Assembly (NCBI GenBank): GCA_021793895.1
Contig: JAJYRW010000120.1
Location: 1-5,467 of the forward strand
DNA: 5,467 nt
Reading direction: 5' to 3'
Source of the DNA: Actinomycetes bacterium
GTDB lineage: Bacteria; Actinomycetota; Actinomycetes; Actinomycetales; JAJYRW01
Position 1 is the stretch's first letter; each line of letters begins with the position of its first letter. Shown piece after piece: positions 1 to 5,161 of the stretch. Under the pieces are notes generated by a model. That model saw nothing but the letters and a program-made list of their open reading frames with translations. It was not told the origin of the DNA and ran no database searches. The position numbers and the translations under genes are program-made.

Positions 1-81
1 AAGAAAGGTGGCGAGAGTCAACACGAGCGCGGCGAACCCGGCCCAGGCCAGGCGCCGCCTGGAACGCAGACCGGCAAGCAT
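1..81 (-). CDS. N-terminus of a secreted or membrane-anchored protein (partial)
   Basis: The reverse strand opens with ATG at 81 and stays open for 27 codons to the window edge. The peptide starts MLAGLRSRRR and continues into a hydrophobic stretch (about residues 11–27, LAWAGFAALVLTLATFL). A short arginine-rich n-region followed by a hydrophobic core is the layout of a Sec signal peptide or a single N-terminal membrane anchor; no cleavage site is visible before the edge. It lies 66 bp downstream of the nrdG stop on the same strand, so it could be co-transcribed with nrdDG or have its own promoter. No strong Shine-Dalgarno sits close to this ATG. The nearest purine-rich stretch, AGAGGAG at 125–131, is too far upstream. 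The family cannot be told from this fragment. Confidence 0.5.
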   Translation of the reverse strand, partial: MLAGLRSRRRLAWAGFAALVLTLATFL

Positions 82-147
82 GGTTTCCAGCCTAATGCTT
101 TGTTGCCGCCATCTCTCAGGAGTGCTCCTCTTGTAATTTCCTTGTGA

Positions 148-732
148 CTATTGAACGTGTCGACTCCATACGATTGCTTGAGTTTGTGGGCGCTTGGGCT
201 GGGGCAAGACCCATTCCACTGCTTGGCCGGTGCGCAGCGTCGCCGGCATATCGATTAGAAGCTGGTTCGAACTGCCACGGAAGTCCGCCGCCAGGGACCG
301 CTTCGATTCCACATACGGGCCAGCAACTAAGACGTTCACGTTTTCAAGGAGCTGCGCCAAATCCGGTTCCCACCGACAGCGCCGCAATAATGCCGTTATC
401 GTAAAGCCCGAGTACACCCAAACATTTAAGTCTCGTTCCCGGGCTGCGGTTGCTAATTGCGCGCACGCAAGCGGCTGCATAGTCGGTTCGCCGCCGGTGA
501 TTGTTAGACCGGCAGTCAACGGATTCGAATCGAGTTCACGAACCAGTTGTGCGACTTCCACGGTGCGGCCCCCAGCTGGATCCCAAGTTTCCTCGTTGTG
601 GCAGCCGAAACATTGCAAGGGGCAGCCCTGCGTGAATACAACGAAACGCAGACCCGGCCCGTCAACGATGGAGTCTTGAACTGTCCCCGCGAGCTGCAAC
701 ACGCCAGGGCGGCGCGAGTATGTGGCGGTCAT
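148..732 (-). CDS. nrdG: Anaerobic ribonucleotide reductase activating protein (radical SAM)
   Basis: NrdG is the iron-sulfur activase of class III ribonucleotide reductase. It cleaves S-adenosylmethionine reductively and places the glycyl radical on NrdD. The 194-residue protein is slightly longer than the roughly 155 residues of E. coli NrdG. It has the radical-SAM cluster motif C-x3-C-x2-C at Cys37, Cys41 and Cys44 in the context TQGCPLQCFGCHN, the SAM-binding TGGEP at 79–83, and FRGSSNQ at 151–157, typical of NrdG. Its ATG overlaps the nrdD stop as ATGA (729–732). With no good ribosome binding site of its own, it is probably translated by coupling to nrdD. It acts in the cytoplasm with NrdD and shares the nrdD promoter and riboswitch. 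The stop is TAG at 148–150; no terminator hairpin was seen after it. Confidence 0.95.
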   Translation of the reverse strand: MTATYSRRPGVLQLAGTVQDSIVDGPGLRFVVFTQGCPLQCFGCHNEETWDPAGGRTVEVAQLVRELDSNPLTAGLTITGGEPTMQPLACAQLATAARERDLNVWVYSGFTITALLRRCRWEPDLAQLLENVNVLVAGPYVESKRSLAADFRGSSNQLLIDMPATLRTGQAVEWVLPQPKRPQTQAIVWSRHVQ

Positions 733-2756
733 GAGGTGGAAGGTGGCGTATGGCGGACGCGATCGCGCTCTTCGGCCCGTTTTGCGTCATTGAAGTGATC
801 CAGCGTGCCCACTAGATAACCGGTGATGCGGCGAATCCGATCAAATCCGGGCCCGTCTTTTTCGGAGCGCCCACACCCGGGGCACTCGTCGTTTATGACG
901 CCGATAAATCCGCACTGCGGGTCGCGGTCCACCGGGTGGTTGATGGAGCCGTAGCCAATTCCTGCCGTATGCATGGCGCGCACCAGGGCTTCGAACGCCT
1001 CTAAGTTCTTGCTGGCAGCTCCGTCAAGTTCCACATATGAAATGTGCCCGCCATTTGTGAGCGCGTGGTACGGCGCTTCAAGGGAGATCTTTGCAAATCC
1101 GGTGAGCGAAAACCCGACCGGAATGTGGAACGAGTTCGTGTAGTACTGCTTATCCGTAATCCCCGGAATATTGCCGTAGCGGGCGCGGTCCATCTTGACG
1201 AAGCGTCCGGACAGCCCCTCAGCGGGCGTGGCTATTAATGAAAAGTTCAATTGGTGTCGTTCGGCGGCCTCGTCCATGCGCTGGCGCATGTGTCCCACGA
1301 TGCGCAGCCCAAGTTCCTGCGCGTTGGAATTTTGGCCATGGTGTTCGCCGGTGAGCGCGATGAGTGCCTCGGCGAGTCCAATAAAACCCATCGCCAAGGT
1401 GCCGTGTTTTAAGACCGGCGCGACGGCGTCGTCCACCTCCAATAGCGATGAGTCCATCCAGACTCCCTGTCCCATTAAGAAGGGAAAATTGCGCACCCGA
1501 CGAGCGCCCTGTATATCGAAACGAGCCAGCAACTGGTCGATGATCAGGTCTATTCGCTCATCCAGCGTGGCGAAGAATTTCTCAAAGTTTCCCGCAGCGT
1601 CGATTGCAAGGCGCGGAAGATTCAATGAGGTGAAGGAAAGATTGCCCCGCCCATGCGTGATTTCTCGACTGGGGTCATGAACGTTGCCCATTACCCGGGT
1701 TCGACACCCCATGTAGGCAACCTCAGTTTCTGGCCGCCCGGGAATATAGTACTGCGCGTTAAACGGGGCATCGATGAACGAGAAATTGGGGAAGAGCCGC
1801 TGCGAACTCACGCGGCAGGCGAGCTGGAACAGGTCATAGTTTGGATCGCCCGGATTCAGATTCACTCCCGCTTTTACCTTGAAAATCTGAATGGGAAAGA
1901 TCGGCGTTTCCCCGCGCCCAAGACCCGCTTCGGTGGCTAGCAACAGGTTCTTTATAACCATTCGACCTTCGGGACTGGTGTCAGTGCCATAGTTGATGGA
2001 CGAAAACGGCGTCTGCGCTCCGGCCCGCGAATTCATGGTGTTTAGGTTGTGCAAAAAGGCTTCCATGGCCTGATACGTTGCGCGTTCGGTATCGCGCATC
2101 GCCGTTTCCCGCGCAGCCGCCGCTGCGCGCTCCTCGAGGTCTTCATCCGCAAGCTGTTTGTTATCAGGCTGCCCGTCCTTGAGACGCGCGCCTTCCAGGA
2201 GCCGGCGCGCATCGTTGAGGTATTTCTCATAGAGCGCCGCATATGTCAGCCGCACACCATCGGCCATGTCGTAGTCAAAATTGGGAATTGATTGGCCCCC
2301 GTGCTGGTCATTTTGATTGGACTGAATCGCGATGCAGGCCAGCGACGCGAATGAGGTGATCGATTTGGGCGGCCGCAAAACACCGTGGCCGGTGGAGAAG
2401 CCATTTTGAAATAGCTCACGCAAGTTTATTTGGCAGCACGTCATGGTGAGTGTTAAGAAATCCAGATCGTGGATGTGAATGTCGCCATTCTCATGAGCCT
2501 GAGCATGGCGGGGTTCTAATACCCGCAAGGCATTGAAGCGTTTTACACCTTCCGAGCCGTATTTGAGCATCGCGCCCATTGCGGAGTTTGCATCCACATT
2601 CGCATTTTCACGCTGCTCATCGGTGGGTTTTTCACCAAATGCGATGTCTTCAAATGTGGTGAGTAAATCTTTGCCCAACTCTTGGCTTAGACCATTAGGT
2701 ATCGCAGCGGTGGGCGGGGGAGTTGCCCGAATGAAGGCAGGGGTGTCAAGCGACAT
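729..2756 (-). CDS. nrdD: Anaerobic (class III) ribonucleoside-triphosphate reductase
   Basis: NrdD reduces ribonucleoside triphosphates to deoxyribonucleotides under anaerobic conditions, using a glycyl radical installed by NrdG. The 675-residue protein shows the family's landmarks: HIHDLD at 94–99, active-site Cys107 in TMTCCQINL, the second active-site Cys351 in YMGCR, SLNLPR at 377–382, YYTNSFH at 538–544, and the radical glycine Gly646 in RRITGYL near the C-terminus. The counterparts in phage T4 NrdD are Cys79, Cys290 and Gly580. Cys107 lies about 68 residues earlier than the matching Cys175 of E. coli NrdD, so the N-terminal ATP-cone is evidently absent. Upstream DNA is riboswitch, which rules out a longer start. 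About 30 extra residues lie around 185–220, a charged, probably helical insertion. The C-terminal zinc site shows Cys615, Cys625 and Cys628 but Asp612 where E. coli has a fourth Cys. The ATG is preceded by AGGAG at 5-nt spacing. Confidence 0.97.
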   Translation of the reverse strand: MSLDTPAFIRATPPPTAAIPNGLSQELGKDLLTTFEDIAFGEKPTDEQRENANVDANSAMGAMLKYGSEGVKRFNALRVLEPRHAQAHENGDIHIHDLDFLTLTMTCCQINLRELFQNGFSTGHGVLRPPKSITSFASLACIAIQSNQNDQHGGQSIPNFDYDMADGVRLTYAALYEKYLNDARRLLEGARLKDGQPDNKQLADEDLEERAAAAARETAMRDTERATYQAMEAFLHNLNTMNSRAGAQTPFSSINYGTDTSPEGRMVIKNLLLATEAGLGRGETPIFPIQIFKVKAGVNLNPGDPNYDLFQLACRVSSQRLFPNFSFIDAPFNAQYYIPGRPETEVAYMGCRTRVMGNVHDPSREITHGRGNLSFTSLNLPRLAIDAAGNFEKFFATLDERIDLIIDQLLARFDIQGARRVRNFPFLMGQGVWMDSSLLEVDDAVAPVLKHGTLAMGFIGLAEALIALTGEHHGQNSNAQELGLRIVGHMRQRMDEAAERHQLNFSLIATPAEGLSGRFVKMDRARYGNIPGITDKQYYTNSFHIPVGFSLTGFAKISLEAPYHALTNGGHISYVELDGAASKNLEAFEALVRAMHTAGIGYGSINHPVDRDPQCGFIGVINDECPGCGRSEKDGPGFDRIRRITGYLVGTLDHFNDAKRAEERDRVRHTPPSTS

Positions 2757-2761
2757 GCTCT

Positions 2762-2767
2762 CTCCTC
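2762..2767 (-). promoter_or_regulatory. nrdD ribosome binding site
   Basis: GAGGAG on the minus strand lies 5 nt before the nrdD ATG at 2756. It is the best Shine-Dalgarno match in the leader and fixes the nrdD start. It sits about 20 nt downstream of the hairpin at 2786–2801 and about 30 nt after the riboswitch core, within reach of a translational switch. Confidence 0.75.
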
Positions 2768-2785
2768 GAAGCGTCGGTAGGTTGT

Positions 2786-2801
2786 CCGCAGATCTCTGCG
2801 G
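2786..2801 (-). promoter_or_regulatory. Hairpin after the B12 riboswitch (candidate expression platform)
   Basis: The minus strand reads CCGCAGAGATCTGCGG, a perfect 6-bp stem with a 4-nt AGAT loop. Its 5' arm CCGCAG is also the outermost 3' strand of the riboswitch closing helix, where it can pair with UUGCGG at 2985–2990. The two pairings are mutually exclusive, as expected for a switching element. No U-run follows the hairpin, so it does not look like an intrinsic terminator; control of translation initiation seems likelier. The fold was judged by eye only. Confidence 0.5.
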
Positions 2802-2990
2802 GCGCTGGCAGGTCTTCGGACTTCAGAGCGCTGAGGCAGTGCCTTCATCGAGGCGGTGCCTCCACCTACTGGGCGCGCTTCCCAGCCTTTCGGCCAGTGC
2901 TGTTGCGCCGGTCGTTCTCTGTTACCGCTGCGGGCCAGTCCCGGATTCGCACCGGGTTCCCTCTTACCTCTTCAAAAGCCACCACCGCAA
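2796..2990 (-). promoter_or_regulatory. Cobalamin (B12) riboswitch in the nrdDG leader
   Basis: Read on the minus strand, this leader carries the conserved B12-element segments in the right order. The first is AGAGGGAACCCGGTGCGAAT, running on through TCCGGGACTGGCCCGC and AGCGGTAACAG (about 2917–2964). The second is GCACTGG, then GGCTGGGAAG (about 2878–2900). The third is the 3' box AGTCCGAAGACCTGCC (about 2807–2822). The first matches the family pattern GGGAA-n-GGTG-n-AATCC-n-CCCGC-n-CTGT-like. The third matches AGYC-n-GRAGACCTGCC. A variable arm with a GAGGC/GCCTC hairpin lies between. The ends are set by a likely closing helix, TTGCGG...GGTGGC (2978–2990) with GCCAGC...CCGCAG (2796–2809). 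The element ends about 40 nt before nrdD on the same strand, so it controls nrdDG. Adenosylcobalamin-type ligands would be expected to lower expression. The boundaries are approximate. Confidence 0.94.
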
Positions 2991-3006
2991 CCACTAGATG
3001 CAGTGG
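2991..3006. promoter_or_regulatory. Candidate NrdR box, nrdD-proximal
   Basis: CCACTAGATGCAGTGG is an imperfect palindrome with perfect outer arms CCACT/AGTGG. Against the published NrdR-box pattern as I recall it (acaCwAtATaTwGtgt) it agrees at about 11 of 16 positions, including the CWA and WG cores. Its centre is exactly 32 bp from that of the second box at 3023–3038, with a 16-bp gap. This is the usual spacing of NrdR pairs, placing both on the same DNA face. It abuts the 5' end of the riboswitch and would lie at or just after the transcription start. It is weak alone; the pair spacing carries the case. Confidence 0.6.
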
Positions 3007-3008
3007 GG

Positions 3009-3039
3009 ATAATGAAGAACCAGCACAACATATTGTAAA
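3009..3039 (-). promoter_or_regulatory. Candidate nrdDG promoter
   Basis: On the minus strand TTTACA (3034–3039) resembles a -35 element and CATTAT (3009–3014) a -10 element. The spacer is 19 bp, longer than ideal. This would start the transcript near 3002, about a dozen bases before the riboswitch begins, and would put one NrdR box over the -35 and the other at the start site. An alternative -10 is TACAAT (3032–3037), which lacks a recognisable -35. The promoter must lie here to include the riboswitch, but the exact elements are uncertain. Confidence 0.45.
3023..3038. promoter_or_regulatory. Candidate NrdR box, nrdD-distal
   Basis: GCACAACATATTGTAA agrees with the recalled NrdR-box pattern acaCwAtATaTwGtgt at about 12 of 16 positions, with an unbroken CACAA and an ATATTGT core. 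NrdR is an ATP-cone and zinc-ribbon repressor that binds paired boxes in front of ribonucleotide reductase genes and responds to ATP/dATP. This box overlaps the proposed -35 of nrdDG and is 16 bp from the second box. Binding here would block RNA polymerase. The nrdR gene is not in the window. Confidence 0.7.
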
Positions 3040-3106
3040 TGCCAATTAGGTTCGCATTACTAGGATTCAGGTCCCAAGCGGCCGGCGGGCGCGTGTGGTA
3101 AATGGG

Positions 3107-3150
3107 TGCGCCTAGGTTTGAAGACGGATACGCCCAGATTTGAAGAACGT
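3107..3150. repeat. Tandem 22-bp direct repeat, two copies
   Basis: Copy 1 (3107–3128) and copy 2 (3129–3150) are directly adjacent. They share T-n-CGCC-n-AG-n-TTTGAAGA with a few substitutions, and the central TTTGAAGA is identical. The 22-bp period is close to two helical turns, so the copies would face the same side of DNA, as a pair of protein-binding sites would. A local duplication without function is equally possible. An AGGTTTGA match also occurs just before the glycosyltransferase start (3373–3380). Confidence 0.6.
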
Positions 3151-3187
3151 GCAGCCTTTTACCGCTGGGGGCGGCAATAGGCTGCAC
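3149..3187. repeat. Inverted repeat with nested hairpin
   Basis: GTGCAGCC (3149–3156) and GGCTGCAC (3180–3187) are perfect 8-bp complements separated by 23 bp. Inside the loop CCGC-TGGGG-GCGG (3162–3174) can form a second short stem. On the plus strand the outer stem is followed by only four Ts (3188–3191). This gives a weak terminator resemblance, but no plus-strand gene in the window lies upstream of it. It may be a structured part of a leader for the glycosyltransferase operon, an operator, or a protective hairpin. Confidence 0.5.
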
Positions 3188-3194
3188 TTTTCCG

Positions 3195-3274
3195 GTGCTC
3201 GGCGTCTGCAGTGCCCGGCGTCTGCAGCGCCCGGCGGTTCCGGTGCGCGGTGGTTGCCGCGCCCGGCAGCGCAG
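3195..3274. repeat. Degenerate 16-bp GC-rich tandem repeat, about five units
   Basis: Units start at 3195, 3211, 3227, 3243 and 3259. The first two, GTGCTCGGCGTCTGCA and GTGCCCGGCGTCTGCA, differ at one base. The third to fifth (GCGCCCGGCGGTTCCG, GTGCGCGGTGGTTGCC, GCGCCCGGCAGCGCAG) are increasingly diverged but keep G-Y-GC-n-CGG at the same phase. The 16-bp period is not a multiple of three, and no gene reads through it. It resembles a small minisatellite that may vary in copy number between strains. Confidence 0.65.
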
Positions 3275-3383
3275 CGGCAGAATTTAGAGTGCTTACGTCC
3301 CGCGCTGTATCGAACGCCGATCAAAAACGCATTTACGCGCGTCAAAGTGCACATGATCGCTGCCGCCCGATAAGGTTTGATCC

Positions 3384-4199
3384 GTGAATGGGAAGCGCGT
3401 TGCGGTTGTGATCCCCGCCAAAAATGAGGCCGAGCGGATTGCAATGACGGTGCGATCGGCGCGCGCCATTCCCCTAGTTGATCTAGTCCTGGTTGTCGAT
3501 GACGGTTCCGACGACGGCACGCAACATGAGGCACGCGAGGCCGGGGCCGTGGCCGTGCGCCATTCTCAAAATCGGGGAAAAGCCGCCGCGATGGAAACCG
3601 GCGCCGCCGTAGTTGCCATGCGTGACGCCGAAGACGGCCCCGAGCGCGCCTTACTTTTTATCGACGCGGACTTGGGCGAAACAGCGGTAAACACCGCGCC
3701 CCTAGTTCGGCCCGTCGTCAACGGGGAAGTCGATATGACAATTGCGGCGCTTCCGCGCCAAGCAGGAGCGGGTGGACGCGGGCTAGTTGTTGGTTTGTCC
3801 CGGCGCGGCATCCAAAAAGCTACCGGCTGGGCCCCGACCCAGCCACTTTCTGGAATGCGCTGCATCACCCGGGCCGCTTTCGAAGCAGCCCTTCCCCTAG
3901 CCCGGGGCTGGGGCGTGGAGACTGGACTGACCATCGACTTGTTGCGCAACGGTTTTACGGTGCGCGAGGTGCCCTGCGAGTTACAGCATCGACCCACCGG
4001 AAATGACCTTGCTGGTCAGATTCATCGGGCCAAACAGTATCGAGATGTGGCACTGGCCCTGAGCGTGCGCAAGGTTAAATCCGCAACCGCGCGTATTCGT
4101 CGGCGCGATGGTGAGGAGCGCCCCGAAAGTCGCGACGGTGAACAACGGCCCGAAAGTCGCGACGGTGACGAACGCCCCGAAAATCCGGAAGAAAAATAA
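3384..4199 (+). CDS. Family 2 glycosyltransferase with charged repetitive C-terminal tail
   Basis: This is a nucleotide-sugar-type glycosyltransferase of the GT-A fold. The N-terminal domain has VVIPAKNEAE (8–17), VVDDGSDDGT (37–46) and the metal-binding DADLG (95–99). Further on come QPLSGMR (153–159), the conserved GWGVETGLTIDL (175–186) and EVPCELQHRPTGND (195–208). There are no clear transmembrane segments, so it probably acts in the cytoplasm or peripherally at the membrane. Residues 241–267 are three copies of a nine-residue RDGEERPES-type unit followed by PEEK, an arginine/glutamate-rich, probably disordered tail. The start is GTG at 3384 with AAGG 8 nt upstream; the ATG at 3388 is out of frame. 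It stops 6 bp before pheA, so they are probably co-transcribed. The family is clear; donor and acceptor cannot be named. A cell-envelope glycolipid or polymer role is only inference from the nearby lipid kinase. Confidence 0.88.
   Translation: MNGKRVAVVIPAKNEAERIAMTVRSARAIPLVDLVLVVDDGSDDGTQHEAREAGAVAVRHSQNRGKAAAMETGAAVVAMRDAEDGPERALLFIDADLGETAVNTAPLVRPVVNGEVDMTIAALPRQAGAGGRGLVVGLSRRGIQKATGWAPTQPLSGMRCITRAAFEAALPLARGWGVETGLTIDLLRNGFTVREVPCELQHRPTGNDLAGQIHRAKQYRDVALALSVRKVKSATARIRRRDGEERPESRDGEQRPESRDGDERPENPEEK
4104..4184 (+). repeat. In-frame 27-bp tandem repeat, three copies, in the glycosyltransferase gene
   Basis: Units at 4104–4130, 4131–4157 and 4158–4184 encode RDGEERPES, RDGEQRPES and RDGDERPEN. 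Substitutions are mostly at synonymous or conservative positions. The unit is a multiple of three, so gain or loss of copies would keep the frame and only alter tail length. Confidence 0.85.
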
Positions 4200-4205
4200 A
4201 CTGAT

Positions 4206-5144
4206 ATGAGCGAAGAACCACTTTCCTACGCCTATCTCGGGCCCGAAGCAACATTCACTGAGGCGGCCATGTTGCAGGTTGCCCGACCCGAGGTGGACGT
4301 TCCCGTCGCTTATACCGACGTGGTCAGTGCCTTAGAGTCTGTGCGCGCTGGTCGGGTAGATCGCGCCGTTGTGCCCATCGAAAACTCAATCGAGGGCGGA
4401 GTCACCGCCACCATCGACTCACTGGCCACCGGTGACCCGCTCGTGATCATTGGTGAGGCCATTGTCCCGGTAACTTTCGTGCTTGCCGTTCGGGAAGGAA
4501 CCACGCTCGAAGACATCCGCAGCATTGGCAGCCACCCGCACGCCCTGGCGCAGTGCCGCCAGCGCCTCGCGGCAGAATTCTCCGGAGTAACGCACATAAC
4601 CGCGCTGTCCACTGGCGCAGCAGCCAAAGAACTCGCCGCCGCAACAGCCGATTTCGATGCCGCCCTGTGCGCGCCGATTGCGGCGGAGCAATACGGGCTA
4701 AAGGTCGCCGCTACCGAACTCGAAGACAACATCGGCAGTTTCACCCGCTTCGCGATCATTTCCCGCCCCGGCCCGATTGGCGCAGCCACGGGCTCGGACC
4801 GCACATCTTTGGTGGTGCATTTGCCGCACGATCAAGCCGGCGCGCTCCTAGAAATGCTGGAACAGTTCGCCGTGCGCGGCGTGAACTTGTCTCGAATTGA
4901 ATCCCGGCCCAGCGGCGATGCGGGCCGCTACGCCTTTTCGATTGACGCCGAGGCACACCTGACCGATGAACGCATGACCGAGGTGCTCATCGGGCTACAT
5001 CGCGTATCCCCGCGCGTGCGCTTCCTTGGTTCCTATCCCCGCGCCGATAACGTCATGCCGCTGATCCTTCCTGGAACTTCGTCCAAGGACTTCGCCGCCG
5101 CACGCGACTGGGTTGCGGCCCTGAAGCGCGGCGAAGCGACATAG
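4206..5144 (+). CDS. pheA: Prephenate dehydratase
   Basis: PheA converts prephenate to phenylpyruvate with loss of water and CO2, the committed step to phenylalanine. The 312-residue protein is a stand-alone dehydratase without a chorismate mutase domain, of the usual length for Gram-positive enzymes. The catalytic domain has YLGPEATFTE (10–19), VPIENSIEGG (56–65), SHPHALAQC (109–117) and the TRF motif at 180–182 in the context GSFTRF, with the Thr important for catalysis in the family. A C-terminal ACT domain (about 200–278) carries GALLEML (212–218) and IESRPS (231–236), the phenylalanine-binding signature that gives feedback inhibition. It acts in the cytoplasm. The ATG lies 6 bp after the glycosyltransferase stop, with a purine-rich GGAAGAAAA (4187–4195) upstream inside that gene's end, so translation may be coupled. 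No attenuator or T-box precedes it. Confidence 0.96.
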   Translation: MSEEPLSYAYLGPEATFTEAAMLQVARPEVDVPVAYTDVVSALESVRAGRVDRAVVPIENSIEGGVTATIDSLATGDPLVIIGEAIVPVTFVLAVREGTTLEDIRSIGSHPHALAQCRQRLAAEFSGVTHITALSTGAAAKELAAATADFDAALCAPIAAEQYGLKVAATELEDNIGSFTRFAIISRPGPIGAATGSDRTSLVVHLPHDQAGALLEMLEQFAVRGVNLSRIESRPSGDAGRYAFSIDAEAHLTDERMTEVLIGLHRVSPRVRFLGSYPRADNVMPLILPGTSSKDFAAARDWVAALKRGEAT

Positions 5145-5161
5145 ATCAAAGCGAAACGTTT

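Larger units (their letters stand above)
3040..3383. other. Non-coding intergenic region upstream of the divergent glycosyltransferase operon
   Basis: No convincing gene is seen on either strand. The stretch 3040–3106 shows nothing recognisable. From 3107 to 3274 the DNA is filled by three successive repeat structures: a 22-bp direct duplication, an 8-bp inverted repeat and 16-bp GC-rich tandem units. The remaining 3275–3383 must contain the promoter of the plus-strand operon. Only weak matches to -35/-10 elements are visible (for example TGTATC near 3306), so none is called. The open frames that cross this region lack family resemblance and run over the repeats. Confidence 0.6.

Noticed and set aside
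92..112. Seven-codon minus-strand frame (MAATKH) ending just before the partial gene at 81
   Set aside because: It has AGAGGAG upstream and could be a leader peptide coupling translation, but it is too short and the ribosome binding site spacing too long to support.
194..679. Long open frame on the plus strand opposite nrdG
   Set aside because: It is antisense to a gene with clear radical-SAM motifs, and its translation resembles no family; it arises from the codon pattern of nrdG.
2972..3187. Minus-strand open frame of 71 codons across the nrdDG promoter and riboswitch start
   Set aside because: It overlaps the NrdR boxes and the riboswitch 5' end, has no good ribosome binding site and ends in low-complexity Gly/Cys; it is best explained by structured leader DNA.
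3149..3191. Intrinsic terminator on the plus strand
   Set aside because: The stem is interrupted by a large loop, only four Ts follow, and no plus-strand gene lies upstream to be terminated.
3112..3534. Minus-strand open frame of 140 codons overlapping the glycosyltransferase start
   Set aside because: It reads antisense through the tandem repeats and into the GT-A motifs of the glycosyltransferase, with Arg/Ala/Pro-rich composition typical of shadow frames.
3566..3997. Minus-strand open frame inside the glycosyltransferase gene
   Set aside because: It lies entirely antisense to conserved glycosyltransferase motifs and has no family features.
4104..4184. CRISPR-like array
   Set aside because: The three 27-bp units are contiguous with no spacers and are in frame inside a coding gene.
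4310..4804. Minus-strand open frame inside pheA
   Set aside because: It is antisense to the conserved dehydratase domain; its Ser/Ala-rich translation is typical of a reversed GC-rich gene.
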